The notes beneath the pieces are model-generated. The model saw nothing but the letters and a program-made list of their open reading frames with translations. It did no database searches and was not told where the DNA came from. Made by a program: the position numbers and the translations under genes. Below are positions 38,407 to 47,416 of a DNA stretch of 64,000 nt, piece by piece. The stretch is taken from positions 1-64,000 of the forward strand of contig NZ_JAKWJR010000006.1 of NCBI RefSeq assembly GCF_022761125.1, in the 5' to 3' direction. Source of the stretch: Nocardioides sp. SR21 (lineage in GTDB: Bacteria > Actinomycetota > Actinomycetes > Propionibacteriales > Nocardioidaceae). How positions within the stretch are numbered: position 1 is the first letter of the stretch; the number at the start of each line of letters is the position of its first letter.

Positions 38407-41318
38407 CAGTCGTTCACCTCCTCGAGAGCACGATCCGCGGGCTCGGGCTCGGGCACCGGCTCCGGGCCGCGCTCGGCCAGGTAGGACGCGACGCCGGCGA
38501 GCGCCGCGAAGTAGATCCCCACCACGACCTGGGACATCAGGTTCGCCACCAGGCTCATCAGCAGGTAGCCGGCGGCGACGCCGAGGAAGCCGACCGCGAA
38601 GGCGTACGCCGCCGGCGGTCCGTCCCGGGTGGCGCGCACCGCGCGCCGGCCGGTCGCCAGGAACTGCCACATCAGCCAGGCGAAGGCGGCGATCCCGAGC
38701 ACCCCGAGCTCGACGTACGCGCGCAGGAAGTCGTTGTGCGGCTGCTTGCCCTCGGTGCTCTGGGCCACCACCTGCTTGAGCCCGATGCCGGTCACCGGGC
38801 TCTCCTCCGACAGGGCGACCGACTCGCCCCAGTACCCCACCCGCCAGGTGAGCGAGTTGCTGGGCTCGCCGCGCGAGGACTGCTCGTCGCCGAGGTCCGC
38901 GAAGCGCGCGGCCGTGCCCGGGATCATCAGCAGGCTCACCAGCACGGCCGCGGCCAGGCCGATCACCCAGGCCCGTCCGCGCGTGGCGGCCACGATCGCG
39001 ACACCGAGGAGCGCGGCGAGCCAGGCGGCGCGCGTGTAGGTGACGTAGAGCCCGACGGTCGCGACGAGGCCGACCGCGCCGGCCACCCAGCGCAGTGGCA
39101 CGTCGCGCAGGTGGGCCACGTGGGCGAACGCCATCACGACGAGGATCGCGAGGAACGCGGCCATCGGGTTGGAGTGCGTGAAGGTTCCCTGCACGCGCGC
39201 GAAGCCGCCGGCGTCGAAGAGACCCGAGCCGGACCAGAGCTGCCAGGCGCCGACGGTCAGGGGCACGACGGCGGCAGCGCCGAGCGCCACCACGACCCTG
39301 CCCCGGAAGTCGGGATGCCGCGCGAGCCGCTCCGCGACCAGGACCATCACGCAGACACTGGACAGGCGCACCCACTCCACCAGCGCCGGCCAGTACGACG
39401 GCGCGACGAGGACGCCGAGGAGCGCGGCGCCGGCGAACGCGGTCACGGCCCAGCCGAGCCGGCTCAACCGCACCACACCGTCCTCGCGCCACTGCGCGGC
39501 CAGCCACAGCAGTCCGGTGCCCATGAACAGCATCCCCAGGAGCGACGCGGGCTCCAGGGCCGCGGACGGGGAGCCGGACTGCAACGCGTCGAGGCTCGTG
39601 CGGGTGACGAGCACGGCGAGCACGAAGACCTCGAACCGGGCGAGCGCGAGGCTGAGCAGCGCGGTCGCGGCGAGCAGCCCGATCGGCAGGATGGTCAGGA
39701 GCATGCCGCGCTCCTGCACGAACGCGAGCGAGCTGGCCGTCGCGGCCGCGCCCGCGACCAGCGCCAGGAGAGCGACGCCGGGAGCGCCGCTGCGCCACCT
39801 GGTCACCGCTGGGCGTGGGACCCGTCCGGGCAGCTCCACGACGAGCACCGTCGCCAGGCCGGCCGCTCCCGCGGCGACCAGGCGGACCGGGGCGGGAGCG
39901 GGCAGCTCCGACCACACGAGCGCGGCTGCGAGCGCCGCCAGGAGTGCGGAGCAGGTCGACCGCACGACGACCGCGCGACCGGCGGCGGGGACGCCGAGGT
40001 CGCTGCGGCGAGCCGCCCACCAGGCATGCAGGAGGTTCGCCGCGTTCGCGCCGACGTACGCCGCCGCGATGCCGAGGACCGCGTCGTCCCGGCCGTCGAG
40101 CACCCACAGGAAGACCGGCAGCAGCGCCAGGTTGGCGACGGCGCCGACCAGCGTGTTGTAGAGCGGGACCCGGGTGTTGCGAACGGCGTAGAACGGCGCG
40201 AGCAGGGCGCGCTGCGCCGCCGAGAGCGGGAACGACAGTGCCAGCACGGTCAGGACCAGCCCCAGCGTGCGGGCGTCGTCACCGAACCGGCCGATGCCGA
40301 AGACCTGCTCCGCCGCCGGGACGGCGAGCACGAGCGTCAGCGTGGTCAGGGGGAACGACACCACGACCATCTGCCGCATCGCGAGCCGCTCGAGCCGGGC
40401 GACCGCCGCCTGGTCGGCGGCGACGAAGGCGCGCGTCAGCCGGGGCAGGACCGCGATCATGACCGACCGGAAGAGCACCGTGCCGCCGACGGCGCTGACC
40501 GCCCGCTGGCCGTAGTGGACGATCGTGGCCGAGCCCGGCGGGAGGAACGAGGCCGCGAACGTCTCGGCGGCGCGGGTCAGGGGGTTCATCGCGGCTGCTG
40601 CCGACGGTCGGACGAGCAGTCGCGCGAGCACCCCGACCTCGGCGTCGCGCAGCACCGGCCGGCCGAGCCGCAGGCCCCTGGCCGATGCGTACCCGAGCAT
40701 CAGCACGATCTGGACCACGGCGCCCGCGACGTAGGCGATCGGCAGCATCCGGATCTCGCGCGGCCCAGCGAGCACGACGCCCACGGCGACGACGTTCAGG
40801 ACCACCGTCATCGCCGCCGGGATCGCGAAGTAGTGGAGGGAGTTGAGCCAGGCCCGCAGCACCTCGCAGCCCGCCACGAGCGGGATCACCCACACCATCA
40901 CCTGCATCAGCTCCGCCGCGAGCTCGTGCTGCCCGGCGTCGAAGCCGGGACCGAGCGCCACGACGAGGTACGGCGCGGCGAGCGAGAGCAGGCCGGCGAG
41001 GACCGCGCCCGCCGCGACGGCGCCGACCAGCACCGTCGTCAGCAGTCGGCGCGCGCGACGCTCGTCGACCGTCAGCGACCAGGTGGCGAAGGTCGCGACC
41101 AGCACCTGGTTGCCGAGCACCATGAGGATCGCGACGAGGCCCAGCGGGATCCGTGCAGCGACGACGAACGCGTCGGTCTCCCGGCCCGCGCCGAAGATGG
41201 CGGCGGCCACGACGTCGAGCAGCAGCCCGCTGCCGACGGCCACCATGGCCATCACGCCGCTGACCGCGGACTGCCGGACCACCCGGCGGTCTCGGTCCTG
41301 GTCGATCCCGGGCACCAT
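38406..41318 (-). CDS. Flippase / O-antigen-ligase fusion protein
   Basis: A 970-residue polytopic membrane protein made of two usually separate units. Residues ~12-500 are a MurJ/MviN (Wzx-like) lipid-linked oligosaccharide flippase (FGAGRETDAFVVAARIP, PLYNTLVGAVANLALLPV). Residues ~515-950 are an O-antigen ligase/Wzy_C unit with GTFTHSNPMAAF near 711 and PHNDFLRAYVELGVLG near 858. A single chain would both export and polymerise or ligate the repeat unit. The frame is unbroken and the join is a membrane-helix-rich stretch, so it is not a sequencing artefact of adjacent genes. It has 1-base overlaps with both neighbours. Confidence 0.88.
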   Translation of the reverse strand: MVPGIDQDRDRRVVRQSAVSGVMAMVAVGSGLLLDVVAAAIFGAGRETDAFVVAARIPLGLVAILMVLGNQVLVATFATWSLTVDERRARRLLTTVLVGAVAAGAVLAGLLSLAAPYLVVALGPGFDAGQHELAAELMQVMVWVIPLVAGCEVLRAWLNSLHYFAIPAAMTVVLNVVAVGVVLAGPREIRMLPIAYVAGAVVQIVLMLGYASARGLRLGRPVLRDAEVGVLARLLVRPSAAAAMNPLTRAAETFAASFLPPGSATIVHYGQRAVSAVGGTVLFRSVMIAVLPRLTRAFVAADQAAVARLERLAMRQMVVVSFPLTTLTLVLAVPAAEQVFGIGRFGDDARTLGLVLTVLALSFPLSAAQRALLAPFYAVRNTRVPLYNTLVGAVANLALLPVFLWVLDGRDDAVLGIAAAYVGANAANLLHAWWAARRSDLGVPAAGRAVVVRSTCSALLAALAAALVWSELPAPAPVRLVAAGAAGLATVLVVELPGRVPRPAVTRWRSGAPGVALLALVAGAAATASSLAFVQERGMLLTILPIGLLAATALLSLALARFEVFVLAVLVTRTSLDALQSGSPSAALEPASLLGMLFMGTGLLWLAAQWREDGVVRLSRLGWAVTAFAGAALLGVLVAPSYWPALVEWVRLSSVCVMVLVAERLARHPDFRGRVVVALGAAAVVPLTVGAWQLWSGSGLFDAGGFARVQGTFTHSNPMAAFLAILVVMAFAHVAHLRDVPLRWVAGAVGLVATVGLYVTYTRAAWLAALLGVAIVAATRGRAWVIGLAAAVLVSLLMIPGTAARFADLGDEQSSRGEPSNSLTWRVGYWGESVALSEESPVTGIGLKQVVAQSTEGKQPHNDFLRAYVELGVLGIAAFAWLMWQFLATGRRAVRATRDGPPAAYAFAVGFLGVAAGYLLMSLVANLMSQVVVGIYFAALAGVASYLAERGPEPVPEPEPADRALEEVND

Positions 41319-42310
41319 CACACCCCGAAGGCGCGGCGGTTGCACCGCTCGGTGGTCAGCCACAGCTCGGCCTCGAGCTCCTCGGCCGCATCCCGGACCC
41401 GCCGGTCCAGGTCGAGCGGTGGGGTGTACGCCGAGCGGCGGTCGACGTGCGCCCAGAGCTCGGCACCGGGCTCGACGCCGAGGAACGCGGCCAGGGCCAG
41501 CGACTCGTCCTCGGGTTCGGCGACGAAGCGGTCGTAGGACGCCAGGTGCACGTCCGGGCGCAGGTGCAGGCCCTGCTCGAAGTAGAGGCGGTTGCGAACG
41601 ACCCAGAACAGCGCGGCAGCGGACTCGGGACTCAACCGCTCCGGGTCGCACCGGCGGACCAGCTCGAGCGAGGAGTCGGACATCCGTTGCGCCTGCCACC
41701 GGTCGCGACCGTCGCCACGCGCGATCTCGGCCAGGACGCGGCGGTTGACGTCACCGAACTTCCGCACCGCTGATCGGGCGCGGCCGTCGACGCCGCGGTA
41801 GACCCAGACCGCCCGCGGCAGCCCGGCGGACACGAACCCCTTCGGGATGGTCATCGCGAGCAGGTCGGCGGTGCGGTGGCTGTCGCACAGCGGCTTGAAC
41901 ATCACGATCGCGTGCCGGCTGTGCCGGACGACGTCGCGCACCACGTCGTCGTCGCGCAGCTGGAAGCGCTCGAAGACCGCGCGATCGTTCTCGTTGTGCA
42001 CCTCGATCTCCGGGCGCCGTTCGAAGCCCCGCACCACCATGTTGGTGCCCGACCGCTGCACCCCGACGACGAAGACCGCTCGCGCGGAGCCGGCCGGCAC
42101 CCCGTGCCGGGCGCGCCACCGCCGCCCCTCGACCGACGCCTGCAGGCGTTCCCAGGGGTGGAGGTCGTCCTCCTCGATCATCCGGGCGAGCCCGTCGCGG
42201 CGTACCCACCGGACATGGCGCTGGACGCGGGCGCGGGTGCGCCCTCCGGCGGATCGGTCCTCGGGGAGGACGTCGGTCCCCGTCTCGGAAGACCCGGGCT
42301 CAGACGACAT
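41318..42310 (-). CDS. Sulfotransferase-family protein
   Basis: A 330-residue protein with an Arg-rich N-terminal ~75 residues, then a PAPS-binding loop GVQRSGTNMVVRGF and a WVYRGVDGRARSAV 3'-phosphate-like motif. It diverges more than the other three sulfotransferases of the window but keeps the fold landmarks. It lies inside the nine-gene operon: it overlaps the preceding NHL gene by 11 bases and the flippase-ligase gene by one base. That ties sulfation to export of the same polymer (inference). Acceptor unknown. Confidence 0.85.
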   Translation of the reverse strand: MSSEPGSSETGTDVLPEDRSAGGRTRARVQRHVRWVRRDGLARMIEEDDLHPWERLQASVEGRRWRARHGVPAGSARAVFVVGVQRSGTNMVVRGFERRPEIEVHNENDRAVFERFQLRDDDVVRDVVRHSRHAIVMFKPLCDSHRTADLLAMTIPKGFVSAGLPRAVWVYRGVDGRARSAVRKFGDVNRRVLAEIARGDGRDRWQAQRMSDSSLELVRRCDPERLSPESAAALFWVVRNRLYFEQGLHLRPDVHLASYDRFVAEPEDESLALAAFLGVEPGAELWAHVDRRSAYTPPLDLDRRVRDAAEELEAELWLTTERCNRRAFGV

Positions 42311-44153
42311 TGAAGACCTCCACTCGCTCGTTGCCCGTGTCTGTCACGTACAGCCGGCCCTGGGCATCGAGGGCGAGCGCGGTGGGTCGTCGGAACCTGC
42401 CGTGGGCGGTGCCGGCGCCACCGAAGGAGCCGACGAAGGCTCCGCTGGTGGTCAGCACGCTGATCCGGTTGTTGTCCATCTCGGAGACGTAGAGCCGGTC
42501 GCCCCGGACGGCCACGCCGTACGCGCCGTCGAACTGGCCCGGGCCGGTGCCGTGGCTGCCGAACTTCGCGAGCAGCGTCCCGGTCGACGAGAACTTGTAG
42601 ACGACGTCCTCGGTCGGAGCGGCGGCGTAGACGTTCCCGGCCGAGTCCCGGGCGACCGAGGTGCAGCCGAAGAGGACGTAGTTGCCGGTCAGGGCGGGCG
42701 TGCCGCAGGGTGCCGACCAGAGGAGCGCCCCGGACTTCGAGAGCGCCTGGAGCCGGCGGTTGCCCGAGTCGGGCACGTAGACCCGGCCGTCGGACCCGAC
42801 CATGATCCCGCGCGAGTAGTAGAGCTGGTTGCTCGCAGCGCCCTGGGTGCCGAACTGCCCGAGGAAGCCGCCCGAGGACGTGTAGTGCTTGATGTTCGCC
42901 GACCGGGTGTTGTTGAGCCAGACCGACCGGTCGGCCGGGTCGACGGCGATGCCGCGCGGGTAGTCCATCGCGTCACCCGTGCCACGACCGCGGTAGCCCC
43001 ACTTGGCCTGGTAGGTGCCCGTCGACGAGAACCGCTGGACACGGTGGTTGAAGGTGTCGGAGACGTAGACCTGGCCGCTGGTCTGGTCGACTGCGACCCC
43101 CTCCGGCTGGTTGAAGCCCCCGTCCGGCGCAGGGTCGGGGATCTCCGGCATCTGCCGCAGGATCTGCCCGCTCGGGCTGAACACGACGACCCGCTCGCCG
43201 GTGTAGTCCATGACGTAGAGGTTGTGATCCTGGCCGAGGGTGATCTCGCGTGGCCCGCCGAAGGTTCCCGGGTCCGGTCCCGGCACCGTGAACGTCGCCA
43301 GCGGCTGGCCGGTCAGGCTGAACTTCTCGATGGTGCCGTCCGAGGCGTCGGACACGTAGACCCAGCCGTTGTCGAGGTCGAGGGCGAGGCCACGCAGGTC
43401 GGCGCCGAACCGGCCGGGACCGGTGCCGCGGGTTCCCCACGTGCGCAGGTAGGTGCCGTCGCGGTCGTAGATGAGGACCCGGCCGTTGCCGGCGTCGAGC
43501 ACCCACACCTCGTCGTTCGGGCCGATCGCGATGCCGCGGTAGCCGTAGGTCTGGCCCGGCCCGGCACCCGTCGAGCCGAACTTGAACAGCCAGGTGCCGT
43601 TGCGGTCGTAGACGTTGATCGTGTGCGGGCTGGTCTGGCTGATGCTCTGCGAGTTGACCGTGTAGACCCAGCCGTCGTCGTTCACCGCGAGCCGCGTCGT
43701 GTAGTAGCCGCCGGTCGGGTTGATGTCCCACGTCGCCTTCGGCGTGCCGTCGGGGTTGTAGACCTCGATCTGCCGCGGGACGGTGTCGACGACGTAGATG
43801 GCCCCGGTGACCGGGTCGACGGCCATGCCGTACGGCTGGTTGGTCTGGCCCGGGCCGCTCCCCTTGCCGCCGAAGGTCTGCAGCAACGTCCCGTTGGTCG
43901 AGAACCGCTTGATGTTGTAGTTGTTGTAGTCCCCGACCAGGATCGTGCCGTCGCTCGCTGTCGCGGCACCCCACGCGTAGAGCCCGGCATGGCCGGGCCG
44001 GCCGATCTGGCGCACCCAGGTGGCCGTCACCGCGGCGTTGGCCGCGGGCAGCGACAGCGTCGAGGCCACGGTCACCAGAGCGGTCCCGAGCGCGGCCGCC
44101 CCGAGTGCGGCACGCGAGCGCGCCCGGACGTGGTGCAGACGTGTGAAGGTCAT
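42300..44153 (-). CDS. Secreted NHL beta-propeller protein
   Basis: A 617-residue exported protein made almost wholly of NHL-type repeats. A signal peptide ends near residue 39 (PAANA), then RQIGRPGHAGLYAWG, the N-terminal motif shared by its neighbours, then about 12-13 repeats with endings such as DTGNERVEVFNVV, enough for two six-bladed propellers. There are no Ig-like domains or anchor. The ATG at 44153 has AGGGGGAA upstream; the frame to 44378 is spurious. It is the fifth NHL gene of the operon and overlaps the sulfotransferase gene. Function unknown; extracellular binding of the polymer is inferred. Confidence 0.88.
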   Translation of the reverse strand: MTFTRLHHVRARSRAALGAAALGTALVTVASTLSLPAANAAVTATWVRQIGRPGHAGLYAWGAATASDGTILVGDYNNYNIKRFSTNGTLLQTFGGKGSGPGQTNQPYGMAVDPVTGAIYVVDTVPRQIEVYNPDGTPKATWDINPTGGYYTTRLAVNDDGWVYTVNSQSISQTSPHTINVYDRNGTWLFKFGSTGAGPGQTYGYRGIAIGPNDEVWVLDAGNGRVLIYDRDGTYLRTWGTRGTGPGRFGADLRGLALDLDNGWVYVSDASDGTIEKFSLTGQPLATFTVPGPDPGTFGGPREITLGQDHNLYVMDYTGERVVVFSPSGQILRQMPEIPDPAPDGGFNQPEGVAVDQTSGQVYVSDTFNHRVQRFSSTGTYQAKWGYRGRGTGDAMDYPRGIAVDPADRSVWLNNTRSANIKHYTSSGGFLGQFGTQGAASNQLYYSRGIMVGSDGRVYVPDSGNRRLQALSKSGALLWSAPCGTPALTGNYVLFGCTSVARDSAGNVYAAAPTEDVVYKFSSTGTLLAKFGSHGTGPGQFDGAYGVAVRGDRLYVSEMDNNRISVLTTSGAFVGSFGGAGTAHGRFRRPTALALDAQGRLYVTDTGNERVEVFNVV

Positions 44154-44182
44154 GCGTTGGTTCCCCCTGGTCGTGTGGCCGG

Positions 44183-47100
44183 TCAGTTGACGGTGAAGCT
44201 CCTGAAGGCCTGGTTGGTCGTGTTGCCCGAGGTGTCGGCGGTCCGCAGCTGATACCCGTAGGAGCCGGGAGCCGCCGCCCACGTACGTGTGAACGTCGTA
44301 CTCGCGGAGCCGGGACTGCCGAGCGTCGCGGGCACCCAGACGAACGTCGCCTGCCAGGTCCCGTCCGCCTTCAGCCACAGGTTCGTCGTCTTGTCCTTGA
44401 TCGCGACGTCCACCGAGGCGACCACGCGGTCGTCGGTCGAGACGCCCGTGATGTCGGCCCCCGAGGCCGGGACGACCGCGTTGACGCCCGGCAGGAGCTG
44501 GCTGAACGCCGGCGCGGTGGTGTCCGGAACCGTGTCGTCACTGATCACCGTGAAGCTGCGGAACGCGACGCTCGTCGCGTTGCCGGAAGCGTCGGCGGAC
44601 CGGAGCTGGAAGCCGTACGAGCCCGGGGTCGCGGGCCAGGAGCGCGAGAACGCCGTGCTGGCCGCACCCGGGTTCGCCAGGGTGGTCGTCAGCCAGCCGA
44701 ACGCGCCCCAGGTCCCGTCGGACCGCAGCCACAGGTTCGTCGACTTGTCCCTGATCGCGACGTCCACCGATGCCACCGAGCGGTCGTCGTTCGCGACCCC
44801 GGCGATGGCCGACTGCGAGACCTTCACGGTCGCGTTGAGCCCTGGCGACAGCTGGTCGAGCGTCATCGGCGTCGTGTCCGGCGGGAGCACCGCGGTCAGC
44901 TCGAACTCGCCGAGCACGGTCTGCACGGTGTTGGCCAGGACGTCGTACGTCCGGGTCGACACCTCGTACGAGCCGGCTACCGGCTCGTCCCACTGGTACG
45001 ACCACGCGGTGTTGATGGTCGCCGGCTCCGAGAGCTGTGCCGGCATCCACGCGGCGGTGGTCGCGAAGGAGCCGTCCGGCTGGAGGAACTGGTTCGTCCC
45101 CGACCTCCGCACCCGGACCTCCACGGCCTCGGTGCCGGTGTCGTCGGCGGCCTCGCCGGAGATCACCAGCGGCGGCTCGAGGGCGAGGCTGTCGGACGGG
45201 GCCGGGTTCGTCAGCACGGCGACCGGTGCCTCGATGTCGGTGGCGCCCTCGGCGACGACGCTGAAGTCCACCGGGACCGCGGTGGAGGTGTTGCCCGCGG
45301 CGTCGAGGCCGCGAACCTCCGCGTGATAGCTGCCGCCGTACTCGACACCGATGAACGTCCACGCCCAGCGCATGCTCGTGGTGGAGTCGCCGACCAGGGG
45401 GCTGTTCGCCCACGACTGGGTCGCCGACCAGGTCGAGTTGGTCGCGTCGTACCAGAGCCCGGTGGCGTTGTCGCGGACGGCGACCTGGACCGAGGCGACC
45501 GACGTCTCGTCGGTCACGGCGCCGGACAGCCGGACCGGACGACCCGGGACGGTGGCACCGTTGCCGGGGTAGGAGATCGTGGGGACCGGCGGCGGCCAGG
45601 AGCCGCCTCCGCGAGGCTTGCTCGGGTCGAACACGGTGATCCGGTCGTTGCCCGCGTCGGCGACGTACAGCAGGCCGTCGGGGCCTGCCGCGATGCCCGA
45701 CGGGTTCTTGAACTGGTAGGCGCCCTGGCCGTACCCGCCCCACTTGCCGAGGAACGTGCCGGTGGTGGAGAACGCCTGGATGCGCGACGCCTGGTCGTCG
45801 GTGACATAGAGGACGCCGTTGCTGACGACCATGTCCCAGATGTGCTTGAACTGGCCGTCGCCGGTGCCGGACGAGCCGAAGCTCCGCGTGAGCGAGGTGC
45901 CGGTCGGGTTGTACTGGTAGATCTTCGTGCCGTCGGCGACGTAGATGTTGCCGTTCGCCGGGTCGATGGCCATGCCGTGGTTGCCCGACCGGGTGAACGA
46001 GCTCGTCTCGGCGCCGGTGGCGGCGTCCAGGATCTTCACCTTGGTCGAGTTGCGGTCCGAGACCACCGCCTTGCCGCCGTAGAACTCGATGTCGAGCGGC
46101 CAGCGGAAGGACCCGACGGCCTCCGAGTCCGACTCCGCGTTGCCGAGCTGGTCGACGAACGTGCCGTCGTACTCGTAGCGCTTGATGTGGTGACCGCGCT
46201 GGTTCGCGACCCAGACCCGGCGGCTGGCCGGGTCGATGCCGATCCCGCGCGGGTAGTTCATGCCGTACTCCGGCGACGCGCTGCGGGTGCCGAAGGTGTC
46301 GATGAACTCTCCGGTCGCCTTGAACCGCTGGACGCGCTGGTTCCAGGAGTCCGCGACCCAGACGTCACCGGTCTCGTCGTCCACGTCCACGTCGCGGGGC
46401 TCGCCGAACTGGCCGGCGACCGGCGGCTGGGCAGGGCGCGGGAAGTAGCCGGCGTCGTCGCCGTCCGCGGTGAACATGTGCACGCGGGCGTTGCCGTACT
46501 CCGCGACGTACAAGGTCCCGTTCGGCGCGACCGCGGGCTGGCGGGCGCTGCCGAGGTTGAGCGCACCCACGCCCGCGCCGCCCCCGATGGCCTCGAGGAA
46601 CTGGCCCTGGAGGTTGTAGACACGGACCTGGCCGACGCTCGGGTCCGAGACGTAGAGCCGGTTGCGGGCGTCGTCGACCGCCATCCCGCGGGCGTCGCCG
46701 TGGAACTCGCCGTTGCCGTAGACGGTCACGCTGGTCCCGGCGGAGTTGTACTTCAGGATCCGGTTGTTCATCGTGTCGGTCAGCCAGAAGTTGCCGGACG
46801 CGTCCACGTCGATGCCGTAGATGCGCGGGACGTTCGAGCTGGTCGTCCCCGACGGCCAGATGTTGAACGACTTCGTGTTGCGGCCGTCCGAGAGCCGCCA
46901 GACCCGCACCTGCGGCCGGTTGCCCGAGTCGTTGGAGTAGTGGCTGTCGGCCTGGACCAGGTTGCCGTTGCCGTCGATCGTGATCCAGGCCTGGTAGTCG
47001 ATGCCGTTGAGGGTCAGCGCCTTCACGAAGACCCCGTCCTTCGTGTACTGCGCGACCTTGTTGCCCGGCTGACCGTCCGCGATCTCGGGGACGTAGATGT

Positions 47101-47416
47101 CGCCGTTGCGCGGGTCGACGCCGATCGAGTACGGCTGCCCGGTCGAGTTGGGCCGGTAGAACGACCCGATGATCCGCCCGTCGGGCGTGTACCGACGGAC
47201 CTGGTTGTTCAGGTAGTCGCCGACGATGATCTCGTTGCTGACCGGGTTGTACTGCGCTCCCCACGGGAAGACGCCGGGTCGCCCGTTGCCGCCGATCGAG
47301 CGGACGAACGACGGCGCCGTCCACGCGGCCTCCGCGCTGTGGGTCAGGGCGCCGACGACCACCAGGCCGCTCGCGACCGTGGCCAGCGCGATGAACCGCG
47401 CGAGCAGGCGGCGCAT
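44183..47416 (-). CDS. Secreted NHL beta-propeller protein with four Ig-like domains
   Basis: A 1077-residue exported protein: signal peptide (1-30, ending SAEA), motif RSIGGNGRPGVFPWG nearly identical to that of the protein at 27056, NHL repeats (~50-605), then four Ig-like domains (from ~612, 730, 849 and 969). The last two are close tandem copies (SVDVAIRDKSTNLWLRSDGTW versus the same strand with K and A changes), a recent internal duplication. The ATG 47416 overlaps the upstream stop by one base. There is no anchor; release or wall association is likely. Probably a paralogue of the separate NHL gene at 27056. Confidence 0.88.
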   Translation of the reverse strand: MRRLLARFIALATVASGLVVVGALTHSAEAAWTAPSFVRSIGGNGRPGVFPWGAQYNPVSNEIIVGDYLNNQVRRYTPDGRIIGSFYRPNSTGQPYSIGVDPRNGDIYVPEIADGQPGNKVAQYTKDGVFVKALTLNGIDYQAWITIDGNGNLVQADSHYSNDSGNRPQVRVWRLSDGRNTKSFNIWPSGTTSSNVPRIYGIDVDASGNFWLTDTMNNRILKYNSAGTSVTVYGNGEFHGDARGMAVDDARNRLYVSDPSVGQVRVYNLQGQFLEAIGGGAGVGALNLGSARQPAVAPNGTLYVAEYGNARVHMFTADGDDAGYFPRPAQPPVAGQFGEPRDVDVDDETGDVWVADSWNQRVQRFKATGEFIDTFGTRSASPEYGMNYPRGIGIDPASRRVWVANQRGHHIKRYEYDGTFVDQLGNAESDSEAVGSFRWPLDIEFYGGKAVVSDRNSTKVKILDAATGAETSSFTRSGNHGMAIDPANGNIYVADGTKIYQYNPTGTSLTRSFGSSGTGDGQFKHIWDMVVSNGVLYVTDDQASRIQAFSTTGTFLGKWGGYGQGAYQFKNPSGIAAGPDGLLYVADAGNDRITVFDPSKPRGGGSWPPPVPTISYPGNGATVPGRPVRLSGAVTDETSVASVQVAVRDNATGLWYDATNSTWSATQSWANSPLVGDSTTSMRWAWTFIGVEYGGSYHAEVRGLDAAGNTSTAVPVDFSVVAEGATDIEAPVAVLTNPAPSDSLALEPPLVISGEAADDTGTEAVEVRVRRSGTNQFLQPDGSFATTAAWMPAQLSEPATINTAWSYQWDEPVAGSYEVSTRTYDVLANTVQTVLGEFELTAVLPPDTTPMTLDQLSPGLNATVKVSQSAIAGVANDDRSVASVDVAIRDKSTNLWLRSDGTWGAFGWLTTTLANPGAASTAFSRSWPATPGSYGFQLRSADASGNATSVAFRSFTVISDDTVPDTTAPAFSQLLPGVNAVVPASGADITGVSTDDRVVASVDVAIKDKTTNLWLKADGTWQATFVWVPATLGSPGSASTTFTRTWAAAPGSYGYQLRTADTSGNTTNQAFRSFTVN

